DNA of 20,631 nt, taken from positions 1-20,631 of IMG/VR virus record IMGVR_UViG_3300010160_002442. The stretch is one strand, 5' to 3'. The notes under the pieces are model-generated. The model ran no database searches, was not told the DNA's origin, and was given only the letters and a program-made list of their open reading frames with translations. Shown in pieces: positions 1 to 6,476 of the stretch. Position 1 is the stretch's first letter, and each line of letters begins with the position of its first letter. A program made the position numbers and the translations under genes. Source of the stretch: a virus.

Positions 1-247
1 CACCAGATTTGCTAACTTTATCGATAAAGTAACCCACAACAAAAACCGCAACAATTGGTGCAAATATAACAATCCATTTCATCAGTCCTGTAAATAGAAA
101 GGCCATGAGTGCAGGACTTGAACTAATTACATAACTAACAAGCATGGAATTGACTACTGCCAATGCCATGTTGTTGTACACTCGGATCATTGCATCGTTA
201 ATTTCACTAACTGATCGGTATTGTTCATATACTAATGTATCATTCAT
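1..247 (-). CDS. BAX inhibitor-1/YccA-like membrane protein, partial
   Basis: The first 82 codons are visible and the C-terminus lies outside the window. The protein begins MNDTLVYEQYRSVSEIND. Its first hydrophobic segment (about residues 27-52) contains the stretch SPALMAFLF, and a second (about 58-76) contains WIVIFAPIVAVF. This N-terminal pattern, a short polar leader followed by a helix, an 'SPAL' turn and a 'W-hydrophobic-FAP' helix, is typical of the BI-1/UPF0005 family of multi-pass membrane proteins linked to ion leak and membrane-stress responses. The ATG overlaps the end of the upstream gene by 8 nt, and GGAAAA lies a few bases before it. The function in a phage is unknown. Family assignment rests on remembered motifs only. 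Confidence 0.6.
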   Translation of the reverse strand, partial: MNDTLVYEQYRSVSEINDAMIRVYNNMALAVVNSMLVSYVISSSPALMAFLFTGLMKWIVIFAPIVAVFVVGYFIDKVSKSG

Positions 248-476
248 AAGTTTTTCCTAGTGTTTCGGGACTGTGATCCAGAGTCAGCAATCCGTTGTTG
301 TGTTCATAAAAGTAAGCGTCTTGATCTTTGATGGTCACGCAGAGGTCATTATGGTCGATGTCGTAATCTTTGAATGTGTGATCTGGATTGTAAACTCTAA
401 ACATAAATCTGTCTAGGCCGTGAACCCAGATCAACACGCCCTCGACTCCATTAGCCGGGATTGCAGTAGTTGTCAT
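240..476 (-). CDS. Hypothetical 78-aa protein
   Basis: The protein is small and acidic (MTTTAIPANGVEGVLIWVHG at the start) with no signal peptide or membrane helix and no motif I recognise. It is followed with an 8-nt overlap by the BI-1-like gene, so the two are probably co-transcribed. Its ATG lies only 6 nt after a consensus -10 box (483-488), so the transcript from that promoter would be leaderless or nearly so. No Shine-Dalgarno is visible. It is accepted as a gene because of the dedicated promoter and the tight coupling to the next gene. Confidence 0.6.
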   Translation of the reverse strand: MTTTAIPANGVEGVLIWVHGLDRFMFRVYNPDHTFKDYDIDHNDLCVTIKDQDAYFYEHNNGLLTLDHSPETLGKTYE

Positions 477-482
477 TTATAT

Positions 483-511
483 ATTATAGCAGAAATCTAA
501 TTGCTTGTCAA
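483..511 (-). promoter_or_regulatory. Consensus sigma70 promoter
   Basis: On the minus strand, TTGACA (506-511) and TATAAT (483-488) are separated by 17 nt, with an extended -10 TGC directly upstream of TATAAT. It drives the 78-aa gene and the BI-1-like gene, with a predicted start almost on the ATG at 476. Confidence 0.85.
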
Positions 512-514
512 GCG

Positions 515-1120
515 TTATTTGTGCCCAAAAAGCAAGCCTGCTGCAATCAGCAGTATGGTCTGTGATTCAGCCGGATCTGCCACAACTGCTCGCCACCCCA
601 CAGATATTTGACCTATATAGGTGCCGGCTTCGGGCGGAACACTGACTCTACACATAAACTCAACGCCGTGTTCTTTATACACAAATCCCATATAACTCTG
701 CGGACGAAGGTAAGGACTGCACGGTATCTTGCCGGACATGAGACTGATAACATCGTTGTTGTTTTCGTAGTTTTTAGTCAACAATCCCACATCAGTACCA
801 TCATTGATCTTGTCACGCCCACTGCTTCTGGTGGTAAAGTATACCAGTTTACGGGTGTTCAACAAGGTGTTGACATCATAAATGGCCACTAATTCAGCAG
901 TAGAGTTCTTTAGGATAAAACTAGCAGTTGATTCGTAGTTGCCGTTCATCTTGGGCAAGGCCTGCTGTGCTCGGTAAGATGACATAAACGCATCCTTCTC
1001 TGTGTACAAAAACCAACCAGCGGCCGACAAGGTGCATAGTAAAATTACAGAGAAAAGCCTGAGTGGGCTGTCGCCTACCCAGGTCAGAAGACTAAGAATA
1101 AAATTCTTAATTGATTCCAT
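515..1120 (-). CDS. Membrane-anchored periplasmic protein, unknown
   Basis: The protein is 201 aa if translation starts at MESIKNFILSLL. An upstream in-frame ATG at 1144 would add 8 residues inside the preceding gene; the later start has GGAG about 10 nt upstream and gives a 14-nt overlap with the symporter stop. One transmembrane helix (about residues 21-40) is followed by roughly 160 residues that should lie in the periplasm, with a pair of cysteines (CSPYL and FMCRV) that could form a disulphide. The last 15 residues are hydrophobic (ILLIAAGLLFG) and may be a second membrane segment. I do not recognise the family. Its place directly behind a solute-binding protein and a symporter suggests an accessory subunit or sensor for that transport system, which is inference. 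Confidence 0.7.
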   Translation of the reverse strand: MESIKNFILSLLTWVGDSPLRLFSVILLCTLSAAGWFLYTEKDAFMSSYRAQQALPKMNGNYESTASFILKNSTAELVAIYDVNTLLNTRKLVYFTTRSSGRDKINDGTDVGLLTKNYENNNDVISLMSGKIPCSPYLRPQSYMGFVYKEHGVEFMCRVSVPPEAGTYIGQISVGWRAVVADPAESQTILLIAAGLLFGHK

Positions 1121-2375
1121 CTTTGGGCTCCAAGTCACACACATACGCAGTGACTGCTACGTTGCCGTGCACATGGCTTGCGGTTCGGATCATGTCCATG
1201 AGTGGATCAACTGCAATTAGCAGAATCAGTACAGCTTCGCTTGGCAATCTAAGCAGGTCACACACCACTGCTACTGTTGCCACTGTGAGTATACCAGTGG
1301 TTCCTGCACTGGCAAGTCCGGCTAAGATACTACCAAACAGCACTACCAGCAGTCCGGTCACACCCAGGTCAGTATTGTAAATGTTGGCAATAAACACTGT
1401 GGCAATGGCATAATACATGATGCTGCCTATTCTGTTCACAGTAAAGCTTAGTGGCACCATTAACTCAACACCGGCTCGGTTGAACTTTAATCGCTGTAAT
1501 CCTTCTTGCGCATACGGTATGCTGGCTAGTGAACTTCTTGATGTGGCAGCTACTATCAGTGTTTCTTTTGTAGCATTGATCACTTCCATAATAGTGGTCT
1601 TTGATCGCATCCAAATCACCACGGTTGCCACCACTATCAACACTGTGCCTGCGAGTGCCTGTTGGTAGATAAATTCAAACATGGTCAAGAATATACCTAC
1701 CCCGACCTTGCTGACTTGACTACTGATCATTGCTAGCAGTGCTATTGGCAAGAAGTAGTTTAGGAATTTGAATATGCTGATACTGGCTTCTTGAATGCTT
1801 TTCAGCACATCTACCAACATCTGTTGCCCGGCTGTTTTGATGTTACCAAGAGCAATACCAAATATCAAACAAAACACCACTACCTTGAGACTTTCGCCCA
1901 TGTTCAGGCTCTTGAATATGTTGTCCGGGATAAACTTATCAGCAATGTGTCCGGCGTCAACTGCGGCCTTGGGCATTGGTTCCTTGAGCGTGATGTTCAA
2001 GTCTATGCCACTGTCTTTGTTGTTGATCAATGCACCTAACTGAGTTTTCTTCTGCGGGGTCATTTCGGTACCGGTTGCCAGTACCGCTGCCATACCGATA
2101 GCAGATGCTATAAACATGCTGATCAGGAATCCAGTGATGATTTTGTGAATCATCGACATGCTGCCTTCTTTTTGCAGCAGAGTGATCACACCAACCAAGA
2201 TAGTGGCCAGCAGGAACGGCAGCACCACTACCTTTAGCAAGCTGATGTAGATGCTGCCAATACTTTCAAAGGTCAAGCTAAAGTGCGGATAATAAACTCC
2301 GGCCACCACACCCAGTAAGATTGAAGCTAATATGGTCCAAGGACTAACTAATACACTTTTTATTCTTATTTTCAT
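1107..2375 (-). CDS. DAACS-family dicarboxylate/amino acid:cation symporter
   Basis: This is a 422-aa polytopic inner-membrane protein of the DctA/GltP/Glt(Ph) family, which couples Na+ or H+ to uptake of acidic amino acids or C4-dicarboxylates. Seen directly: KVVVLPFLLATILVGVITL (about 48-66), a serine-rich hairpin-1 motif AATSRSSLASIP (276-287), the transmembrane-7 region VPLSFTVNRIGS (307-318), and the last helix with D390, D394, R397 and H401 in DPLMDMIRTASHVHGN. Two deviations stand out. The usual N-M-D-G-T cation motif is replaced by N-R-I-G-S, and the Asn expected at 401 is His. R397, which binds the side-chain carboxylate in acidic-substrate members, is kept. The gene lies 9 nt after a periplasmic binding-protein gene, an unusual partner for a secondary symporter. 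Length is normal for the family. Confidence 0.88.
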   Translation of the reverse strand: MKIRIKSVLVSPWTILASILLGVVAGVYYPHFSLTFESIGSIYISLLKVVVLPFLLATILVGVITLLQKEGSMSMIHKIITGFLISMFIASAIGMAAVLATGTEMTPQKKTQLGALINNKDSGIDLNITLKEPMPKAAVDAGHIADKFIPDNIFKSLNMGESLKVVVFCLIFGIALGNIKTAGQQMLVDVLKSIQEASISIFKFLNYFLPIALLAMISSQVSKVGVGIFLTMFEFIYQQALAGTVLIVVATVVIWMRSKTTIMEVINATKETLIVAATSRSSLASIPYAQEGLQRLKFNRAGVELMVPLSFTVNRIGSIMYYAIATVFIANIYNTDLGVTGLLVVLFGSILAGLASAGTTGILTVATVAVVCDLLRLPSEAVLILLIAVDPLMDMIRTASHVHGNVAVTAYVCDLEPKDGIN

Positions 2376-2384
2376 ATTGTTTCC

Positions 2385-3197
2385 TTATTTCTTGGATTCG
2401 GCTTTGTAGCGATCCATCAACTTCTTTGTATCAATGTTGCTGAACTCATTGGTGATGATGTAGTCTACAACAGATAACAATTGTGAGGAATTATATGGTA
2501 CAGCAACAGCAATGTTGTCCACAGAGTCGGATATGGTGACTGTTTTTGTGCTGAGAGTAGCATCGGGCTTTTCAAAGCTGATCTTCTTGATCTCAAACTC
2601 ATCACGGTAACCGGCAGCTATTCTGCCACTCATGACATCGTTGATTATCTTGTCCCAGCTATCTTCGGGCACGTATATGGCACGTGGAAAGTTGGCCCGT
2701 GCAAAGGTATCATAACTGCTGTTGCGAATGAAGGCCACGCGGCCACTGATGTTTCGCAGCACCTCGTAGGTTTCGCGATTCTTGCTGTTTTGACTTAACC
2801 ATATGCGGTTAACAATCATTGCCTGCTTGAGTTTAATGTAGGGCACACTAAATCTAACAGCCAACAGTCTGGGCCCGGTAATTGACAGCTTGCTGACAGC
2901 AAGGTCAGCACCGCCTGTTTTGACCTGTTCTACTACTTCGGAAAAGCTTTCTGCATCTCTACGGAACTGTACCGGAACACCCAGTACCTCGCCAATACGA
3001 CGGGCAAGCTCAACGTCGATGCCACTGATCTTGTCTCCCTCGCCACTGAAGAATGGCGGGGAGTCTTTCTTGTTCATGGCAACAACTAAAACATTCCGCT
3101 TTTTAATTGCAGCAATGTCAACTGGTCCCACAGTTGACGGTTGAGCATAAACAACAGCTGAACACAGCAGGAGAATCAGAGCAAGTATTTTTTTCAT
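2385..3197 (-). CDS. Periplasmic amino-acid-type solute-binding protein
   Basis: The protein is 270 aa with a clear Sec signal peptide (MKKILALILLLCSAVVYA, cleavage about residue 18). The mature part matches the SBP_bac_3 fold of polar amino-acid binding proteins: 'ISGIDVELARRIGEVLGV', then 'QVKTGGADLAVSKLSIT' and 'RLLAVRFSVPYIKL', which correspond to the family's G-x-D-hydrophobic, G-x-x-D and F-S-x-P-Y signatures. It would capture a small solute in the periplasm. ABC transporter components, its usual partners, are absent, and the next gene is a DAACS symporter, so it may hand substrate to that protein. No Shine-Dalgarno is visible; instead a hairpin abuts the start codon. Confidence 0.88.
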   Translation of the reverse strand: MKKILALILLLCSAVVYAQPSTVGPVDIAAIKKRNVLVVAMNKKDSPPFFSGEGDKISGIDVELARRIGEVLGVPVQFRRDAESFSEVVEQVKTGGADLAVSKLSITGPRLLAVRFSVPYIKLKQAMIVNRIWLSQNSKNRETYEVLRNISGRVAFIRNSSYDTFARANFPRAIYVPEDSWDKIINDVMSGRIAAGYRDEFEIKKISFEKPDATLSTKTVTISDSVDNIAVAVPYNSSQLLSVVDYIITNEFSNIDTKKLMDRYKAESKK

Positions 3198-3216
3198 AGT
3201 ACCAATATTTAGTACT
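3198..3216 (-). promoter_or_regulatory. Hairpin abutting the start codon of the binding-protein gene
   Basis: In the minus-strand RNA, AGTACTAA and TTGGTACT pair (8 bp, one G.U) around a 3-nt loop, and the last stem base touches the AUG at 3197. It replaces the expected Shine-Dalgarno region, so it could control initiation. Function is inferred from position only. Confidence 0.45.
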
Positions 3217-3221
3217 ATGCT

Positions 3222-3239
3222 GGCGCACTTAACTGCGCC
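3222..3239 (-). other. GC-rich hairpin in the gap between the small-gene operon and the transport genes
   Basis: GGCGCA and TGCGCC form a perfect 6-bp stem with a 6-nt loop. No U-run follows, so it is a poor intrinsic terminator. It may be an RNA stability or pausing element in the 59-nt gap between 3257 and 3197. Confidence 0.35.
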
Positions 3240-3256
3240 TACATTATTAGATGATG

Positions 3257-3424
3257 TTACTGAACCGGTTTCTTTGCATCAACTTCGCACTCTACTACCC
3301 AGTTGTTGAATTGGGTAAACTTGTTTACTTCCACGCCCAAGCCCACTGCCTCGTTCACAAAGTGTTGCAGCAGTGCATTGTACAGCGCATCAGGCATGGT
3401 TTTCTTGTCAAATTGAATCTTCAT
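3257..3424 (-). CDS. Hypothetical 55-aa protein, last gene of the small-gene operon
   Basis: The protein begins MKIQFDKKTMPDALYNALLQ and ends in CEVDAKKPVQ. It looks like a small soluble alpha/beta domain; I do not recognise it. The ATG overlaps the stop of the preceding gene as TAATG, so translation is probably coupled. This is the last gene of the operon before a 59-nt gap that holds two hairpins. Confidence 0.65.
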   Translation of the reverse strand: MKIQFDKKTMPDALYNALLQHFVNEAVGLGVEVNKFTQFNNWVVECEVDAKKPVQ

Positions 3425-3615
3425 TACCAATTCTCTGTTCCAGAAATTTCAACAGTAAACTTACCTTCGTATCCATTCACTATGGCAAACATGGTCATGG
3501 TGGTCACGACGCCAATCCCGGACTCTCCGTCCTGATTGATCTCGAAGCGGCTCACATCCGGAAAGTAGCTCATGATCTCGTAAATCTTTGCGACGTCAGT
3601 TCTAGTTAGGTGCAT
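3424..3615 (-). CDS. Hypothetical 63-aa protein, paralogue of the gene at 4362-4553
   Basis: The start is chosen at MHLTRTDVAK because its ATG overlaps the upstream TAA (TAATG); an upstream in-frame ATG lies wholly inside the previous gene. The sequence FPDVSRFEINQDGESGIG and the ending KFTVEISGTENW align with the gene at 4362-4553 (FPEVDQFELDQDNSSGIG and KFTIEISNLEDW), so these are paralogues. The pattern of an N-terminal helix followed by beta strands suggests a small globular domain. Function unknown. Confidence 0.7.
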   Translation of the reverse strand: MHLTRTDVAKIYEIMSYFPDVSRFEINQDGESGIGVVTTMTMFAIVNGYEGKFTVEISGTENW

Positions 3616-3758
3616 TATAGTTCCTTTGGCCACTCGGCTAGTTTCTCAGTGTAATAATCCATAAACCCAATTGGTTCATCTCCGCTATAATCTTTAGTTG
3701 CATTATAAGCATATTTCCTTGCTTCATCAACCAGTTCGTTAAGCATTCCTTGCATCAT
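3615..3758 (-). CDS. Hypothetical 47-aa protein ending EWPKEL
   Basis: A tiny gene read from ATG at 3758 (MMQGMLNELVDEARKYAYNA) to TAA at 3615. It is preceded by a strong purine run (AGGGGG) and overlaps the upstream gene by 20 nt. Its last residues (AEWPKEL) match the C-terminus of the gene at 4553-4771 (SEWPREL). In both places the next gene is a member of the same 63-aa paralogue pair, so the two-gene module was probably duplicated. An initiation site at the second Met cannot be excluded. Confidence 0.6.
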   Translation of the reverse strand: MMQGMLNELVDEARKYAYNATKDYSGDEPIGFMDYYTEKLAEWPKEL

Positions 3759-3945
3759 AACCCCCTGTACTGAGAATATCAGTGTAGTTATTGTTTTTCT
3801 TTTCCTGAATAAATTTTATTGCAGCTTCCCAACCTTCTTGAAAAGTTTGCCAATGATCTTCTATGGTATCATCATAGGATTCATCATTGTTACGGAAGTT
3901 TGGCAGGGTGTATGCTTCAAATGCTTCACGGATTATTTGATTCAT
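3739..3945 (-). CDS. Hypothetical 68-aa acidic protein
   Basis: Begins MNQIIREAFEAYTLPNFRN and contains an aromatic, acidic middle part (HWQTFQEGWEAAIKFIQEKK) that is probably one amphipathic helix. The pattern 'F-x-x-G-W-x-A-A-I' is common in small phage proteins of unknown role. It overlaps its neighbours on both sides by about 20 nt, as expected for a coupled operon. Confidence 0.65.
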   Translation of the reverse strand: MNQIIREAFEAYTLPNFRNNDESYDDTIEDHWQTFQEGWEAAIKFIQEKKNNNYTDILSTGGYDARNA

Positions 3946-4126
3946 TTCTTAATTCCTCAGGTGTAAGTTTGTTATACGGTTTATTGTATTTTACACTGAA
4001 CGACATGATGTTGTCAAGTTCTTTTTCAAACTTTTTGAATGCCGGAGTAGAACTAATCCTCTTCCAAAATGGACTATTAGGATCATCATTCATTACTTCT
4101 GCAAGACTAGTTTTAATAACAGTCAT
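3926..4126 (-). CDS. Hypothetical 66-aa protein
   Basis: Begins MTVIKTSLAEVMNDDPNSPF and is rich in charged residues, with a likely helix around FKKFEKELDNIM. No membrane segment or known motif. Its ATG overlaps the stop of the lipoprotein gene as ATGA. Confidence 0.65.
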   Translation of the reverse strand: MTVIKTSLAEVMNDDPNSPFWKRISSTPAFKKFEKELDNIMSFSVKYNKPYNKLTPEELRNESNNP

Positions 4127-4362
4127 TTTGTCGACTCCGTACTATCAATGGTGATAGAGGTTGAGGGAGTCTTATTTGAATTCTTCACTGTTGTTGCTGA
4201 TAGTGGACAACGAGCAACTGTAATCGCATGACCATTACCATCTGATAGATTATAGATTTTACAATCTTGTAATCCTTCAGGCATAACAGGCCAGCGTGTT
4301 TCTTTGGCATATGGCCCACATCCTGTTAGTAACACTAGCGAAATTATCAAAATATATTTCAT
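4123..4362 (-). CDS. Small lipoprotein
   Basis: The protein is 79 aa from the ATG at 4362, which overlaps the upstream TAA as TAATG. The N-terminus MKYILIISLVLLTGC is a lipoprotein signal peptide with lipobox L-T-G-C, so Cys15 should be lipidated after signal peptidase II cleavage. The mature part has two further cysteines (DCKIYN and ARCPLS), possibly a disulphide, and a low-complexity Ser/Thr tail. Small phage lipoproteins of this type can be outer spanins or superinfection-exclusion proteins, but no lysis gene is nearby, so I do not assign either role. Confidence 0.72.
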   Translation of the reverse strand: MKYILIISLVLLTGCGPYAKETRWPVMPEGLQDCKIYNLSDGNGHAITVARCPLSATTVKNSNKTPSTSITIDSTESTK

Positions 4363-4553
4363 TACCAATCCTCTAAATTAGAAATTTCAATCGTGAATTT
4401 ACCCTTAATACCATTTATGGTGGTATCAACAATTAAAGTAGTTAGTGACCCAATTCCAGAACTATTGTCTTGATCCAACTCAAATTGATCAACTTCTGGA
4501 AACTGTGATATAACCTCTAATATTCTTTCTACCTCGTTTTTAGTTATTTTCAT
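4362..4553 (-). CDS. Hypothetical 63-aa protein, paralogue of the gene at 3424-3615
   Basis: The start is taken at MKITKNEVERILEV because its ATG overlaps the upstream stop as TAATG. The region FPEVDQFELDQDNSSGIG and the ending EISNLEDW match the gene at 3424-3615 closely. Both copies follow a gene ending in EWP(K/R)EL, which shows that a two-gene block was duplicated. Function unknown. Confidence 0.7.
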   Translation of the reverse strand: MKITKNEVERILEVISQFPEVDQFELDQDNSSGIGSLTTLIVDTTINGIKGKFTIEISNLEDW

Positions 4554-4771
4554 TATAGTTCTCTCGGCCATTCTGATGCAGCGTGATGGTTGGGTGTGAT
4601 GCCAAAATGTTTTCTGATTTCCATCGCATCAATTTCTCTAACTTGGTCGCAACATTCCTGAATAATAAGTTTGGCGAACTTTTCAGCAAATGATACGGGG
4701 TGCCCAAAGTCTGAACTTACCGCAGTAGCATCCCAGGCATCTTCAGCAAGTTGTTTAATTCGTTCGTTCAT
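4553..4771 (-). CDS. FAELIxxEC-family small phage protein (copy 1)
   Basis: The 72-aa protein begins MNERIKQLAEDAW and has the core KFAKLIIQECCDQV, then IRKHFGITPN. It belongs to the set of small helical paralogues in this operon whose shared layout is MNERI-x-x-L-A-E, a variable linker, (K/R)FAELI(V/I)xEC and a C-terminal FGVxE. Here the C-terminus is extended by a piece ending SEWPREL, as in the gene at 3615-3758, so the protein looks like a fusion of two modules. Such proteins are common in environmental phages; their function is unknown to me. Confidence 0.75.
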   Translation of the reverse strand: MNERIKQLAEDAWDATAVSSDFGHPVSFAEKFAKLIIQECCDQVREIDAMEIRKHFGITPNHHAASEWPREL

Positions 4772-5088
4772 TACTGATCCTTAAAATGTTGTTTAATAGC
4801 CCGCCCCGATTCAACGCAGGCCATGTCCCAAGTGTGTCCCTGAGACTGCAGGCTGACTTCATCTGTGATTGGACAAGGTGTTGCAACTGCAACCCTTGCA
4901 CATTCCCGAATAATAAGTTCGGCGAACCGCTCATACTCCCAAGAGTCAACTAGTTTTGACATGCCAGATTGTACAGCAAGTTCTCTAATTCGTTCGTTCA
5001 TATCTTTTCGTCCTTTATGTACAACAGTGGCAGAATCCTGAATAGCATCAACTAGTATCTTGTGTTCGTCTGGTGTAAGTTCAATCAT
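4771..5088 (-). CDS. FAELIxxEC-family protein with N-terminal extension (copy 2)
   Basis: The protein is 105 aa from the ATG that overlaps the upstream stop (ATGA). Residues 1-29 (MIELTPDEHKILVDAIQDSA...) are an extra domain not present in the paralogues. From M30 the sequence is MNERIRELAVQ, then RFAELIIRECARV and a C-terminal IKQHFKDQ. An internal start at M30 is possible, since AAAGGA lies about 9 nt before it, so both a long and a short product may be made. The C-terminal FGVEE of the relatives is lost. Confidence 0.72.
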   Translation of the reverse strand: MIELTPDEHKILVDAIQDSATVVHKGRKDMNERIRELAVQSGMSKLVDSWEYERFAELIIRECARVAVATPCPITDEVSLQSQGHTWDMACVESGRAIKQHFKDQ

Positions 5089-5309
5089 TCCGTAACTCCG
5101 AAATGTTCTTTAATCAATTGTGCAGTTTCCCAAAGTGGGTCGGCTTCGTGATAACTGTACTCGTGTCTATTAACAATACCCAAACATTCCTGCACAATCA
5201 ACTCGGCGAACTTAGTCTCCCACTCAATATTATATGAGTCCTCACCCAAGTAGCGTTGGTCACACCAGGCATCGGTCTCTTGGGCAATCTTGCAAATTCG
5301 TTTGTTCAT
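5085..5309 (-). CDS. FAELIxxEC-family small phage protein (copy 3)
   Basis: A 74-aa protein: MNKRICKIAQETDAW at the start, core KFAELIVQECLGIV, and C-terminal LIKEHFGVTE. It has the family layout with a variable middle. The ATG overlaps the upstream stop and its own stop overlaps the next start, both as ATGA. Confidence 0.75.
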   Translation of the reverse strand: MNKRICKIAQETDAWCDQRYLGEDSYNIEWETKFAELIVQECLGIVNRHEYSYHEADPLWETAQLIKEHFGVTE

Positions 5310-5455
5310 TCGTCATACCCCTTACCAAAGCCCATGTAAATTGCAAAACACGCAACTAGGATAGTAATTGATACGTTGTGAGGGAACCGATCAATTATTA
5401 CTGCAAGACCAAATCCACTAAACCTACTAATACTAAACTTAGATCCGCTGCCCAT
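5306..5455 (-). CDS. Single-helix membrane protein, 49 aa
   Basis: Read from the ATG at 5455 (TAATG overlap with the upstream stop) to TGA at 5306 (overlapping the next ATG). The sequence starts MGSGSKFSISRFSGFG and has a hydrophobic stretch (SITILVACFAIYMGFG, about residues 29-44) that should span the membrane once. The overlaps at both ends are the best evidence that it is translated. Function unknown. Confidence 0.6.
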   Translation of the reverse strand: MGSGSKFSISRFSGFGLAVIIDRFPHNVSITILVACFAIYMGFGKGYDE

Positions 5456-5634
5456 TATTCTTCATCCTCAAAGTAACTATCAAAGCAATTCTCGCAAGTG
5501 CCGGATATACCAATCTCACGATGCCCTTCTGGAGTAAAGATGTTTATACCAAACTTGAAGGGCTGCCTACAGTCAATACATTTAGCATCTTCCTGGTTGA
5601 CATACTGCCTGCCTACTAATTTTTGTTCAATCAT
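5455..5634 (-). CDS. Small zinc-ribbon-like protein, 59 aa
   Basis: Begins MIEQKLVGRQYVNQEDAK. Two CxxC pairs (CIDC near residue 19 and CENC near residue 47) are spaced as in a treble-clef or zinc-ribbon fold, so a structural zinc is likely. The ATG overlaps the upstream stop as ATGA and its TAA overlaps the next ATG. Possible roles include nucleic-acid or protein binding, but nothing decides between them. Confidence 0.65.
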   Translation of the reverse strand: MIEQKLVGRQYVNQEDAKCIDCRQPFKFGINIFTPEGHREIGISGTCENCFDSYFEDEE

Positions 5635-5876
5635 TCTTGATCTACCAAAAGATTTAATTTTTCTACCATTTGAACAGATATAGTTCTAAAGCCCATTATG
5701 CGTTCACGGTGACTTAGAATTTCTTCCGTCTCGTTCAGGATGTCACCGGCGATATGCCAAGCACCATGGCGGGTGTAATCAAGTTCTCCACGACCGGCCT
5801 TAACGCCAAGACATATAGCCTGTGCTAGTAAGTCTTTCAATGAAATCTTATCGTCAATCATACGATCTTCAATCAT
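5631..5876 (-). CDS. Hypothetical 81-aa protein
   Basis: Begins MIEDRMIDDKISLKDLLAQA and is mostly helical and charged, with the middle motif ARHGAW-like TRHGAWHIAGDIL and a later ERIMGFR. No known domain. It is translationally coupled on both sides by ATGA overlaps within the small-gene operon. Confidence 0.65.
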   Translation of the reverse strand: MIEDRMIDDKISLKDLLAQAICLGVKAGRGELDYTRHGAWHIAGDILNETEEILSHRERIMGFRTISVQMVEKLNLLVDQE

Positions 5877-6121
5877 TCTTCAACTCCGAAATGTTTTGCG
5901 ATCAACTCTTTTGCTTTGTTTAACCCAGAGTTATAACCATACTCCCAGTCCTCACACGAATCTTGATAAGCAGCAGTTTCAATATCTTTGACACATTCCT
6001 GAACAATGAGTTGAACAAACATCTGGATGTTGGTGTAGTCCGCGGTACATTCTTCACGGCCTCGTTGATCAATAGAGATGTCAAAGCACTTTTGCATAAT
6101 TGCCGTGATTCGTTCGTTCAT
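5873..6121 (-). CDS. FAELIxxEC-family small phage protein (copy 4)
   Basis: An 82-aa protein: MNERITAIMQKCFDI at the start, core MFVQLIVQECVKDI (a diverged FAELIVQEC), then KELIAKHFGVEE at the C-terminus. The FGVEE ending is fully conserved while the core has drifted. ATGA overlaps on both sides. Confidence 0.72.
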   Translation of the reverse strand: MNERITAIMQKCFDISIDQRGREECTADYTNIQMFVQLIVQECVKDIETAAYQDSCEDWEYGYNSGLNKAKELIAKHFGVEE

Positions 6122-6321
6122 TCTTCAACTCCGTACTCGGCCTTAACGTCGTCCAGTGCCTTGCGAACCTGATCCCTGACTGAGAGGTACTTAGCAGGAT
6201 GAATAGGGTTATAATGCCAATCCTGCCCGCCCCAGATCCTACTGCCTTCAAGAAGGTGTAGCACATTGGCCAAGACCTGAAAGCGGGGATCAGCCCACAT
6301 CAGTTTAATTTCTTCTTTCAT
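6118..6321 (-). CDS. Hypothetical 67-aa protein with a family-like C-terminus
   Basis: Begins MKEEIKLMWADPRFQVLANV and ends KALDDVKAEYGVEE. The YGVEE tail resembles the FGVEE tail of the neighbouring paralogues, but the FAELIxxEC core is missing, so it is either a diverged member or an unrelated protein that acquired the tail. The start overlaps the upstream TGA, and its stop overlaps the next ATG. Confidence 0.65.
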   Translation of the reverse strand: MKEEIKLMWADPRFQVLANVLHLLEGSRIWGGQDWHYNPIHPAKYLSVRDQVRKALDDVKAEYGVEE

Positions 6322-6476
6322 AATGTCTTGCCACCCTTGAGTTTACATTCGCCAACGGCCTTACCAGCACAGCGACTATACTTTACGCACCAGTTATTGT
6401 ATGTCTTGCCTAAATTTGATCCAGGCGGATGTCCTGCGTTATGATGCGACTTGCAGCCTTTACAGTGTTTGTTCAT
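6318..6476 (-). CDS. Small Cys/His-rich protein, 52 aa
   Basis: Read from the ATG at 6476 (overlapping the upstream TGA) to TGA at 6318. The N-terminus MNKHCKGCKSHHNAGHP has a CxxC followed by three histidines, and C30, C36 and C44 come later, so a zinc-binding fold is likely. The gene is small, but overlaps of the ATGA type at both ends support it. Function unknown. Confidence 0.6.
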   Translation of the reverse strand: MNKHCKGCKSHHNAGHPPGSNLGKTYNNWCVKYSRCAGKAVGECKLKGGKTL

